From Piper betle (lineage: Eukaryota > Streptophyta > Magnoliopsida > Piperales > Piperaceae): a stretch of DNA of 64,000 bases. A model generated the notes under the pieces. It saw nothing but the letters and a program-made list of their open reading frames with translations. It did not search any database and was not told the origin of the DNA. The stretch spans positions 23,668-87,667 of the forward strand of contig JAURVB010012622.1 in the NCBI GenBank assembly GCA_033002965.1. The letters run 5' to 3'. Shown one piece after another: positions 33,882 through 45,331 of the stretch. The position numbers were made by a program, and so were the translations under genes. Each line of letters begins with the position of its first letter. The stretch's first letter is position 1.

Positions 33882-34336
33882 ATCAAGTCTAGTCCTCTTT
33901 TCTCCGACGGAACTATTAGCTTCCTCTCCAGTGCGCCACTGCTTGAGTTGTATATTAATACATGAAGCCATATTAATGCTGCCTCCCCAGTGCGCTTGCT
34001 TGAGTTGTATAATATAATCTATATATAGAGCAAGTATTGGCCATATCTTCTTTTAAATACAAACATGAAGATAATAAAAATTGATAATGAACATCTTTTT
34101 ATATGCTATTCTTTCAACTTCGTTTGGTTTTGATATTTGTGATATTGAAGAGATCGATCATGTGCGGCACCCGCTATATAGGGCAACAATTAAAACGAGC
34201 AATATATATAATATATTTCGACAGTAACATAAGTATAATATTTGAAAAATGAATGATAAGTAGAGCCATCTTGCGAATTTTAGATATACATATACACACG
34301 TTGGGTACTTAGCCGATCGATTTGTAAGAGGTCCAA

Positions 34337-34657
34337 ATTAATAGATGGCTCTTATTGATTGACTGGGGAGATCACATAACTAGAGCATGGGGATTTGACT
34401 TAAAATTTAAAATTTGCAAGTGGTTAACAAGTAGTTGGAGTTAATTAATGGATGGCTCTTATCGATTGATTGCGGAGATTGCATAACTAGGGCACGGGCA
34501 TTTGCCTTAAAATTTAAAATTTGCAAGTGGTTAACGGTGGTTGGAGTTAATTAATGGATGACTCTTGTTGATTGATTACAGAGATTACATAACTAGGGCA
34601 TGGGGATTTGACTTAAAATTTAAAATTTGCAAGTGGTTAATGAGTCGTTGGAGTTAA
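34337..34657. repeat. Three tandem copies of a 107-bp unit
   Basis: The units start ATTAATRGATGRCTCTTRT... at about 34337, 34443 and 34549, and each contains GACTTAAAATTTAAAATTTGCAAG-type sequence. They differ by a few substitutions, so the array is old or drifting. Confidence 0.85.
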
Positions 34658-34764
34658 ATTTTGAACTGTCATTTATACATTCCATCTAAAAAACCTTTCT
34701 TAATATATCTTCGTATACCTTTCTTAATTATTAAAGTAGCTGTAACAAAAATATAATTGTAAAA

Positions 34765-35205
34765 CTTGGCCGATTTGACTCATAATCAGCTGATTTTACT
34801 TGGCCAAGTAAAAAACTGATTCAAAATAAGGCCAACTCGGTTAAGCGTAAAATGAGACCAAGAATCAACTAATTTGAACCGATTTTTCATACAGCGAGAA
34901 CGGGCCGATTCACAATAGGGTGAGGGGGTCAGTGGGGTGGTCCAGTGGGGGACAGGTCGGCGGGGGGCAACAGTGGTCGGAAAAGGCGGCCTGGCTCGGG
35001 TGAGGGCGAACGAGGGAGACTGGAAAAAAGAGGGCAATGGGGAAGGGGGAGGGGGAGGGGGGGGGGGGGGCAGGGGATGAGCAAGGGGACGCAGTGCAGG
35101 GGACTGGTAGAGCTGGCAGGGGGTGGGGGGAGTGGGGCAGCGGGGTGGGGTTGGGGCAGAAACAAGGGTGGGTGGTGGCGACGATGGGGGGGAGGGTTTT
35201 AAGCG
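34765..35205. repeat. G-rich repeat element, copy 3 (truncated)
   Basis: Left part (GGCCGATTTGACTCATAATC..., GACCAAGAATCAACTAATTTG) and a G-rich core (34920-35200, including a run of 12-14 G near 35060-35075) match copies 1 and 2. The AT-rich right module is missing, and the element runs straight into TCGA-rich element B, as if one inserted into or recombined with the other. Confidence 0.6.
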
Positions 35206-35592
35206 AGTAAAATAATATAATAATATAGTCTTTATATTATATTATATTATATATATATATATGTAATATAATAACAAAGATGTAAGATAGTTGAGATGGT
35301 AAGTATTCACCTTGATGACTTCAAGGATGTGGAAAAATGAAGTACTTTTGACTTTTAAGCGAGTTGGTTTCGAGCTCACGAACGAGCTGGCGAACGAGCT
35401 CATAAAAATTAAATTAAACAGTTTAAGTATATTCGAGCTCGAGTCGAGCTCGAACACATAAAAGATATTCGAATCGAACTCGAGCATGTATGTCCAAAAC
35501 TCGTTCGATCTCGAGTCGAGTTCGAACGAGTTTCGAACTATTCAAGACCGAGCTCGAACACATGTCGAGTTCGGCTCGCTCGCTCAATTAAA
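35206..35592. repeat. TCGA-rich element B (left-truncated)
   Basis: Matches element A from AAATAATATAATAATATAGTC onwards, including the A-box-like GATAGTTGAGATGGTAAG, but the B-box segment is deleted. The right terminus GGCTCGCTCGCTCAATTAAAACCCCTAG is intact and pairs in inverted orientation with the left terminus of element A. Confidence 0.65.
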
Positions 35593-35841
35593 ACCCCTAG
35601 CCAACTCTTTTATTACTCTTCTTTAATTATATATAATCTTCTCTCCTCACATTTCTGCCTACTGCCACCGTTTCTTCTTTGAGCTTACCCTCCTTAACTT
35701 CATTTTGTTGCAGCCCATCCCCAAAATTCCGTAGGCGCCAGTGCTTCTTCCTCTGACAACATTTGCTGAAGCTGAAAATGCCTTCACTTGTCCTCTTCAC
35801 CAATCTCTTGTTCGTAAAGGAAGAGAAAACAAGAAAATGGC

Positions 35842-38800
35842 CAACTTGCAGTTTGTAGTATGTAGGCACTGCCCTAGGGCATACCACTCCATGTGCTTAT
35901 CTGGGTGAGTTTTTTGTTTTTTTTCGTCTTTTCTCCCTTGTGGAACATCACCATGGCCATATTGACATGCTTTGTTTGAATTCCTTCACTGATGCATTTG
36001 TAACTTGAGCCTGCTAGCTTGGCTATACAATCAGCATATGCCTTGCACAACTGTTTGCAGTCAAATCTTTAACCTTAAAACCTCATCAATTTAATGCTTT
36101 TTTATTTTATATTATTTTATCTTCATAAGATATGCCTATTGTAAGTGGAATTATATAAGTATAATTTTTTTATGGAAATAAACAATTTTTTTTAATGTAG
36201 CATTCATATTGCTTGTAACAATTTATTTTAAATTTAATTTTATGCATATTGCTTGTCATTGACTCGGTCCTCTTGTGGATGCTAACATTTCCCGTGAGTT
36301 CTTTTTACGTCATAGTGATATGGCATATCATGTAGAAGATGCTCTAATTTTATCATAGGAAACTAGACAGAGGCAAATTTTCTTGTGTAAATTGACAGCT
36401 ATGTTGCTCAATTCTAATGTTCTACCTTTACACAGGAGTATCAAACTTTCGAAATACAAAAGGGTTTATCATTCCTGGTCGTATCTTGATCTACTGCATG
36501 TAAGTTGCTCTTCTATTAAAGTGTTTTTATGCCTTAACAACTTCTATAAGAAAATTCTTCTGCAGGAAACAAAAGATTGAACCTGGTATTCAAACTCCCA
36601 CTCGAAACCATGTAAAGTTTCCAGATTGTACAAGTAAAAGGAGCACTGTTTCTTGGGAAACATAAGAAAGGTGTGATGGTTCTCTTGGAATTTTAATATC
36701 TTATAATGCATGCATGGTGCCAAGAGATGCGATTTCTTGGATGTAATTTTGTAAAGGAGAAAAAGAACAATTTTGTTTTAGGGATGGGTGGGGGGTTCAT
36801 TTGGTACTCTGCAGTGTCAAAGTTCTTGAAAGTTGGAATGTGGATTTTGTGTAAATAAATTTTGAATACATTCTTCCTATTGCTATTTTAAGAGTGAAAT
36901 CTCTTTTCGTAGAGATTTGGTAGGCAAACTCCAGCAGATCAGCTGGGTAAAAAATTTGTTGCAAATGGCCGTCCAAAACAAATCGTCTGATGTGCCATCT
37001 CATAGGGACCAAGAGATGAGAGACAGGTATTATAATTATCTTGTTATTCTGCTCGCTTTTTAGTTCCCACCTAAGATATTAATTTCATGAAGGATATCTT
37101 GGAGATGTTTGGATTGAGATAAAGAGAAAAAAACACCAGAAGGAATTGAAGCTTTGATGAAGAAGTCATCTACTACCTTGGATGATATGATAAATAAGAA
37201 AAAGTTGCCGTCTACTTATAACTATTCGAGAAATGTGGTTAAAGATGTGACACTAGGAAAAGTAGAGGGCTCTGTTAAGGTATGATTAAAAAACTAATAA
37301 ATTTGACCATGCTAAATTTTCCTGTTCATGAAGTTGAAATTTATGCAATCTAGGATTTCCCAAATTTAGTTAATGAGTTACTTAGGGAATGAATGTAATT
37401 TTGCTTTAATATTTTTTCTCTTGAAACACGAATGATTTCTTCAGTGAAGTTTAAAGGAATTGGTGAGGCTGGGTTTGGCAGTGTTAGCGATTATGTTAAT
37501 AGATAAATTTTCAGGCAGTTTGAGCGGCTCTCCAGAAGTTAAAAGAAGGGGCAAGCATTGAGGATGCCAAAGCTGTTTGTGAACCTGAAATCATTAAGCA
37601 AATTATTAAGTGGAAGGTGAGTTTCCAGTTGTTTTTAAAAGAAAATTTCTGCAGTTTTTTTTTATGTATTAGCTTTTTGATGGCTGACGTGAGTGGAACA
37701 CATTTATTTAAGAGGTTCACTGTTTGAATTTAATTTAATGATGTAGAACAAACTCAGTGTTTATCTCACTCCAGTCTTCATGGTTTGCATTATACTTCTT
37801 TTGGCCGCCATTTTACTAAGGCAAGGAAGCTTCAAGAGGTAAATAAACTATACCATTTTGAATAGTCAAATTTTATGATTCATTGAACCAACTTTCCATG
37901 AGATTGACTCTTTGGCATTGCCTCTAATGCATGATTGCTTCTCCATCACTACTTTTGTTTGGTTTCTGTATTTCTTGAATTCTTTGGCGGTTTGAATTGC
38001 ATCATTTTACGGCAATGCTTATTCCAAGCAACAGAACTGGGCCTTGTAAAGACCATCATCCTCAAAATTACCGTTATGCTTAAAGCTCAAATCATTTTTA
38101 GTATCTGCTGCATAATCCCAAATTATCTTTTATGTGTTTCCAATAAATTTACTCATATTATTATTACTGCAATCTTATTATTTGGGCATTGGAAAGGCGG
38201 TTTCCATTAGCCTTTGAACTACTTGATCATTTCTTTTCAACCTCTCCAATTTTGCAAAATTTATTACTGAATGCTCTACCCTGTAAAATTATTTGGCCCA
38301 GTAGCAGTTGAGGAAGTATAATTTCTGAAAAAACTACTGAAGCAGTTCATTCAACCATCAATAGCAATCCTATGAGCCACATCCTTGTCTATATCATGCT
38401 GTGATACATTATATGAAGCTTTAAAATGATCACTTTGGGGTAGATTTTGATTGGCCAAGCAAAATAAAAAACAAAACATCCGAGCTCCTCATTTTTATGG
38501 GCTTTAATCTATTGACCATGCTAAAAAGTAAATTTACCTTTTTCTTTAGTTGTCCTTTATTTCTTTAACCGTTGTACAAGGCTGTACCGTTATAAAAAAT
38601 ATAAAAAAATTGAACTTTTGCAGATTGTTGACAGACTTCATTGGTATGTACAGAATGGCGACATGGTAAGTCCAGCTTTTTCCACTTGTTGCTTGGGAAC
38701 GTTGCAGTATGTTTAAGTTTAGAAAGGTTCTCCTTTGGGTGTTAGTAGTATTCAATGATCACCTGAGAAAGTAATCAATGATCACCAAGAAAATTATAAG

Positions 38801-41800
38801 GATGTCTTATTAACAGTGTCTGATTGAACGTGGCTGTGGTTGACATTGATTAAAAAGAGTCGCGCACAGAGTCAAATGGTGGTTATCTTTTTAGAATGGG
38901 TATTACCAAGTGAAAATGTGACAAATTGTTTAACTACAAAAATTATTGCTCAAATAGTTCAATCGACAACCTAGAACATCATGAGATGTTCATGCTTTAG
39001 GCTGGTTGGTGTTCAAATGATAATTTTTTATTATGCGGCTTCTCAGATTCAAAGTTGGTGGTTATCTTTTTTATTTAGGGTGTGTTAAGTGATAGTGTGA
39101 CAGATTGATTAAAGTTGGTTGGTTGTTTTTGTATTGTAAGATGTTGTACAAGTGTTTAAACTTGGACAAAATTCTTTAAATCTTTCCCCTGTATGTATAA
39201 GATGATGTAAAAAGTGTACTATTGAATGTATTTAATGATTAGCCGGAATAATTTTTTTGGCCAAGATCTTGTCTTTATAGGCATCATTTCGAGATCATAG
39301 TTCTTAAACTTCATTGATTCTCTAGAAAAGGTTGATACCTGTAGCTACAGATCATTCAATTCATTTCATTGTAGCCTTTTAACTTTTTTATGTTATCAGA
39401 AATATTTTTCTGCATATTCTGTCAATTTACTGTTGAATTATTAGGTTTTCTATTTCTGGTATGTGCTTATGTGGATAAATTATTTATTTATTTTTCTAAT
39501 TTTGGTAGATCCATTATTTGCTTTCTTCATATAGTAGATTTTTGCTGTGGTGCCAATGATTTTAGTTTACTCATGAAAGAAAGCTGGAGGAAACTTAGCA
39601 AAGTTGCTTATTCAAATATTATGATATTATTCAGCCAAAGGTAATAGTCTTTTTCTTCAGAAAACTTCTCCATTTTGTGCAATTATTTTCGTTCAAACCT
39701 ATCGGGTGCTGCATGCTTCCAATTGAAACTAGCTTTTTTTTTTTTTTTTTTGCAGCCTGAATTGAGGTTGAGCTAAGCAACTAGTCGTTGCTATCCATGT
39801 TCTCATATTTATGCTCAAATGGACTTCATCATCTGCGATTAAGTGGGTGATGACAATGGTGATGGTATAAAGTTGGCTTAAATACTTATTTTGTAAAACT
39901 CGCGACTCGAGTCAGGGTTTTATAGTCGTTAGCCGATCGGTTCAACTGTGGTTTGAGTCGTCCAACTTTTAGAACACGTACGTGGGGCCGAGGATGACCG
40001 TGTACACGTGCTATGAGGGTTCATGTATACCCAAGTATTCGATAATAATATCAAATATACATCAGCAGATTGAGTTATCAGTTGATGGTTTTGTTTTTTT
40101 TTATTTTGTGGCCATAGAATTAGTTTAGGCCAAATAATGTATTAGGACGCGTTGGATTGTATGCGGGTGGGTTATTACGTATAGAGTATATCATTTGGAT
40201 GTGCTTATTTTATTTTATGGGATTTTTTTTCAAAATTTTTGGATTTTTTTAAGATTTATTTCGAACTAGTTATTATTCTTGACTCGAGCCGATATCTAGT
40301 CAAGTTCCATTTACAAGTTTGCCACTCCCATACTTCTCGTCTCCCTCCCCCAAAACCCCCACACTTCTCCTCATTTACCCAAACCCTAGTCGTTGCCTTG
40401 GTTGTCGCCACCGCTGTTGACGCCACCTCGCCGTCGATTGACGCCGTCTAGCCGTCGTGACGTGAGAAATCGCCCAAGATTTCACGGCTGTTCTCGACGT
40501 GATTTTGCTGCCGTTTGCGACGGAACACCGTCGTCGTGACGTCGAAGCCTTCCCCTCGACCTGCGTCGGAACACCGTCATCGTGACATCGAAGCCTTCCC
40601 TTCAACCTCCCAGACATTTCCCTCCCTAACTAGCGCCACCACCAAGACCGGCCGCGGGCCCGATCGGAGGGACCGATCGCCTTGACCGAACTTTGACGCC
40701 GCTGGCGGTGGTCATCGCCGCCACGGCTACCCTTGTTGTCACCACCATTGGGTCAAGCTCAATAAAACGATGCTAACCCTTACCTTCGATTGCTCCTCTG
40801 GAACTGTCGCCGGAAAACTGCCGAAAGACTGGATTCACTGAAATTCGTCGAAAAGTACTGATTTAATTATTTGAGCCACGAACCACACGAGGTATAATTT
40901 ATTTTGATTTAATTATTTAAAAATACTGATTGTTAGTACAATATGCTAGGATATTAAGATTTTATGATTGATGTGTTAGATATTTTCATGTTAATAAAAA
41001 TATGAATGTGTGATTGTGTGATATTAAAACGAATGCTAAGGAATTAATTAGGCAAACTAAATAATTGTTGTAATCTAATGCAACGTAGAGTTGGAAAACT
41101 CATACTGATTATTATTGATGTAAGTATGCTATAGGATGTGTATATGCATCATGAACGGGCGTTAGTATTTAGTTTTGATGTGTAGGAGCTGAGTAGGAGC
41201 TTACCGCCTAGGCGTGTAGACACGTTTGAAGCTTCTACTAGGCCCGTTAGGACACACTTCTCAGGTTTTATTGCTCCACTCTATTGGTGATTTGATTTAT
41301 AAATCATCGGATGTGTTAGGTGGATGATTTATCGTACCCCACCTAACACGGGTCATTTGGTCGATTATTTTTGGAATTAATAATTCTCGAGGATGAGATC
41401 CTTCGAATTTGTTTTCAAAATAAAATCCACCTCAAGTTGCCTTCGGGCCTATTATAATAAATCCCGACCCAGCCCTATAAATAGCCTTTATCGAGTTTGC
41501 AAGTGAGCCAAGAGGAGGTGAATCGACTCGCATGTACTACGAGTAGGTGCTGTGTCAGTCAAAGCGGGCTATGGATTAATGAGCAGACTTTTCATTTCCG
41601 AGGGATCCTGATAACTTCACGTTTAAGTACCTTATACTCAGAGGACGTGGAGGTTTACGGGTATAGCATGTGTACGGACTCAAGGTTTAAAGAGTACCGA
41701 AGGCTCAAGGCCAGGAGAATACGGAGGTTCAAAGAGGGCTTAGGATCAAGGTTTCTCGAAAGTGGAATTAGAAAAGAAATGTCGAAAGTGGCACAGTACC

Positions 41801-44107
41801 AGCTAGATTGGGATGCTGTTGAGTTAGTTGCTTAATGGCTCATATGTAGTGCCCTTATGAGAGTTCTTGAAGAAGATATATGATTGTTTATTTTCCATGA
41901 GAGTTTGCTCTCATATTTCAGTTTGATATTAGTTATTTTCGGACCAGTGATAACTGTTGCTTATGTTTTCTTACTATATATGTAGGTGAGGAAGATGAAT
42001 GGAGTATGCCGGCTTTGACGAAGGACTAGTGTTTGCATTGCACACACATACCTGGCACCGCGTCGACTTTTGTATAAGATGTGATGTGATTGGCTGATGT
42101 TGTGGATTTACACATTGGTGTATATATGCATGCGTTTGTGAGGCTTGAATGCCTTGCTGTAGAAATGTGTGTTCTTTTAGAAATGTTTTGGAAAAGTTTT
42201 AGATGTTCAAGAGTAAATTGCCATGATAAGATAAGAATGAACCAAATGTGCTGAGTATGAATTGCAGGTGGGCGAGACGCCAATTACAAAATGGGTTGAT
42301 GTTTTGAATCCTATTGTGATGAAAATTATTATTTCTATGTATATATTATACTGTGCCGTGTTTTAACATGTCGTCCCTTATTGCACTTTTAGGGGAGATT
42401 TTATCCGTTTTAGTCCAAAATTTTGCGTAATTTTTGTTTGTTATTTTAATTATTTTGGTGTGGCTATTATCATGACATTCACGTAACATCCTACTAGGGT
42501 TTTGCATCTCATTCATACATTGTTTGTGCATTAGCGGCGTACTCCATCTTGAGACGTCGAGAGGGTTATATTGTAGCTATAAGGATTTAGGTCAACCAAA
42601 TTAATCGGTTACGAGTGGTTCGATCCATTGTAACAATTCCGGTTCGGGTAGAAAGTAAACCGGGTTAGGGTATTACATCTTCCCTTTGTTTGGATTTAGT
42701 TGAGTACAACTGTAAATTTGTATTTAGTATGATGGACTTGTTATATGACTAATATAACCATATGAATTTTAGCTTCCTTTCTTTTGTTTATAACTTGAAG
42801 TTGTCTAGGTTTCTAGTGTTTTTTGTGAGTGGAAGAGTTGGATTTTATGTGCTTATTTCCATACCATTTTTTTGCTCTGCGCCCGGTTGATTTCTGTTGG
42901 TTCAAAGTCTTGGAAAAGGAGGATGGGATCTGCATCCCAGAGCATCTAACCGTAGAAAATTTTTCCATTTTTACTGTTGCAGAGATTTATGATCTTGCTA
43001 GAATGAGTTGCATAGTCTGGAATTAAAACCGACTCATGGACAGTAAACTTAGAGATAGAAATCTGAACTGTTTTGAATTTCTTCATTGTGTGTTATTTTA
43101 ATTTTCATATTATCCAAGCATGTGAACCTCTACATGCGCCCCCTTTTTGGTCACAATACATACCCTGCCTTTTCTGAGAATTTGCAAAATTTTATTCTCG
43201 ATTTTGAGTCGGCAGCCAAAAGCTTTTCAATGATGCTCAAGCTCTGCTGATAAATTTGGTTTATTTGTTGATGTTAATAAGATTGCCAGCGGCTTTGGTA
43301 CGTCTTTAACTGGTATAAATACCTAATGGATATTTGGTTTTCAGAAGGATTTTAATTTTGAAAGAAAGGACTGGACGGAAGTTGCACCTGCTGATTTGCC
43401 TACAGGGTCGAATTTGGTTAGTTCTAAAGCTTTTGAAATGCCTACTTATTTACTGTTATTCATTATATATCATGCTTTTGGCAATTGCCATATGATTGTG
43501 TGGTGCAATTTTTTTACTGTGAAGGTTATGGGCCTAAATCTGCCATTTGGCGTCAAAGCTGCTCTAGCAAATGAATTTGTCAATAAAGGATTACAGTTTA
43601 AGCCTAAGCTTCTCATACTCATTGTACCGGAAGAAACCAAAAGGTTTCCCCACCATCCGGATTAATTAAGTTTACACACATTATTAGGGAGAGTGAAACG
43701 TACATTCTCTTACTACCATTGAGGTTTGTGTCTAATGGTTGCTTATTTTTTTGTGGACTCCACCAGACTTGACGGTCCGTATGACATAATTTGGGAAGAC
43801 AGCTCCATATTTTCTGGCAAGGTTAGATGTATTTCATTAAAAAGATATATCAGTGGTTAGTTTGGAAAGATCATTCTTATATCTCTGCCGTCAATGTTGC
43901 AGTCTTTTTACTTGCCGGGATCCGTAGATGCCAATGGCAAACAGATTGATCAGTGGAACATAAAGCCTCCTCATCTACCTTTGGAGTTTTGCTGATTGGA
44001 CTCGCAAGCATCTAGACATAGCTCGTCAACAAGGCCACATTTCCAGTAGTTCAAATGCAACTTTGAAAAAACAAGAAAGGTCGCCAGCATTATGTACAGA
44101 AAGCTGA
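35842..44107 (+). pseudogene. EDM2-like pseudogene (PHD / methyltransferase-like)
   Basis: Partial, decayed copy of EDM2 (Arabidopsis ENHANCED DOWNY MILDEW 2, a nuclear PHD-finger protein controlling RPP7 transcript processing and heterochromatin at intronic transposons). Pieces: PHD cysteines CRHCPRAYHSMC (about 35850-35905), RILIYC (about 36470-36499), GIQTPTRNHVKFPD (36566-36665), IEALMKKSSTTLDDMI to KVEGSVK (37160-37279), GASIEDAKAVCEPEI (37515-37617), NKLSVYL (37747-37840), IVDRLHWYVQNGDM (38624-38666), VDFCCGANDFSLLMKE (39528-39639), DFNFERKDWTEV (43345-43416), FGVKAALANEFVNKGLQFKP (43525-43643), DGPYDIIWED (43767-43821), FYLPGSVDANGKQIDQWN (43903 on). Lesions: TGA in AV-stop-AALQKL, a one-base loss after NKLSVYLTPV, a frameshift plus TAG after LLMKE, a frameshift after PPHLPLE, and NPPFG changed to NLPFG. 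Solo LTR 1 sits in an intron. Confidence 0.88.
39892..42677 (+). mobile_element. Solo LTR 1 (Ty3/gypsy, Tekay-like), in EDM2-like intron
   Basis: 2.79 kb from TGTAAAACTCGCGACTCG to GGGTTAGGGTATTACA. It shares many blocks in the same order with solo LTR 2 at 53.2 kb: GGATTTATT/ACGAACTAGTTATTATT, a C-rich GCCGCCAC block, CGCCTAGG, TTGCACTTTTAGGGGAGAT. TATA box CTATAAATAG is at 41475-41484. No primer-binding site follows. The flanks (TATTT and TCTTC) are not a clear duplication, so the ends are old. Confidence 0.75.
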
Positions 44108-45331
44108 CGGAAATTCAGTCTCTTCTAAGGAAGTACAATGCCACAGATGAAACTGTTCTGTGTCAAAGGGTGCAGTGCAGGATAAATCGATTATAAGGAC
44201 AGAATATGTCTGCTTCGGATACTTTGGCTAGATAGCGTTGATACAGCAGGTGATGAACAACAATTCGACACCCTATTCCATAGGAATGTTCTTCGTTGAA
44301 ATGCTTCGTCTCAGAATATCACGCTCTCGTCTCCCCTTAGGTGTAAAGAGTAAAATCTCAGAGCGTAAATTGAGGATGGACAATTTCTCTAATAGTTGGG
44401 AGAAAACGGACTATGTTCCTTCGAGTTTGAAATTGTGTTAATCATTATTCATCGTTTCCATCTTTTGATATGAACTAGGGTCGAAATTCTGAGTTAGAAG
44501 ACCCTCCTTGCCTTGTGCCATTTGTCTTTCTTTCATTTTGATTTTCGAAGACGCTCTAAAGTGCTATTTTTTTCCTCTTTTTTTGTTAATTTTTCATTTT
44601 CTAGTAATGATTTTCCCCATTTTTTTCTATGTACTCGACAATAAAACAGCTTCCCCCCAAGCGGCAGGAGATCGACACTTTCAAATGCCGCAAATTCATG
44701 TAAAGACATCAAAAAGGAGGATTTTCCCCAAACCAAATACACATTCACCAAAGAGAGCTTTAGGCTTACATTTGGCAGCAGCCATAGCAAGTGTGTTAGG
44801 TAGAACATACGAGTTTCTACTACAGTACAAACGCTTTACATATCAAATGAACCTATCCAACATACTCAAAAAATGATGGTCCATATAGATGGTGTCACCA
44901 TAGACGGCCTCTAAAATAGCCTTGCAACCCATCAAAAACACAGGATTCGTCAATTTCTTATTTACAGCATAAATATTCCACTTCACAGGGTAAAAAATAA
45001 GTTGAATATTACAAATAGTCCGACTTTTCAAAGTGTTCATGAAAGTTTTTCATGCGCATGCAACTTCGAAAATACATAAACACAACGTCGAAAATGTGGC
45101 ACCGAATTAAAAAAAAATATCCAAAATGTGGGATAAGACGAGCCCCTAAAACCCCTCTTAACTCGAAAGATTAGCAGGACTCCCTCCTTCCGCTTTCGTG
45201 GAAACCGTATAGCAGAACCACCTATATGGTCCCGTAAAAAACTACAGGGGAAAAAATTACATTTTTATCTTTACATTTCTCAACTTGTACAATTCATAAC
45301 CTCGTTCAAAGGAACTAAAATTCACACAACT
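44108..45331. other. Spacer between EDM2-like relic and TBC gene
   Basis: Possible 3' remnant of the EDM2-like copy followed by AT-rich spacer. The open frames at 44238-44876 show no family features. The last few hundred bases are the likely 3' UTR of the minus-strand TBC gene. Confidence 0.5.

Noticed and set aside
41497..41835. 112-codon frame in solo LTR 1
   Set aside because: No counterpart in the homologous part of solo LTR 2; LTR regulatory/leader region.
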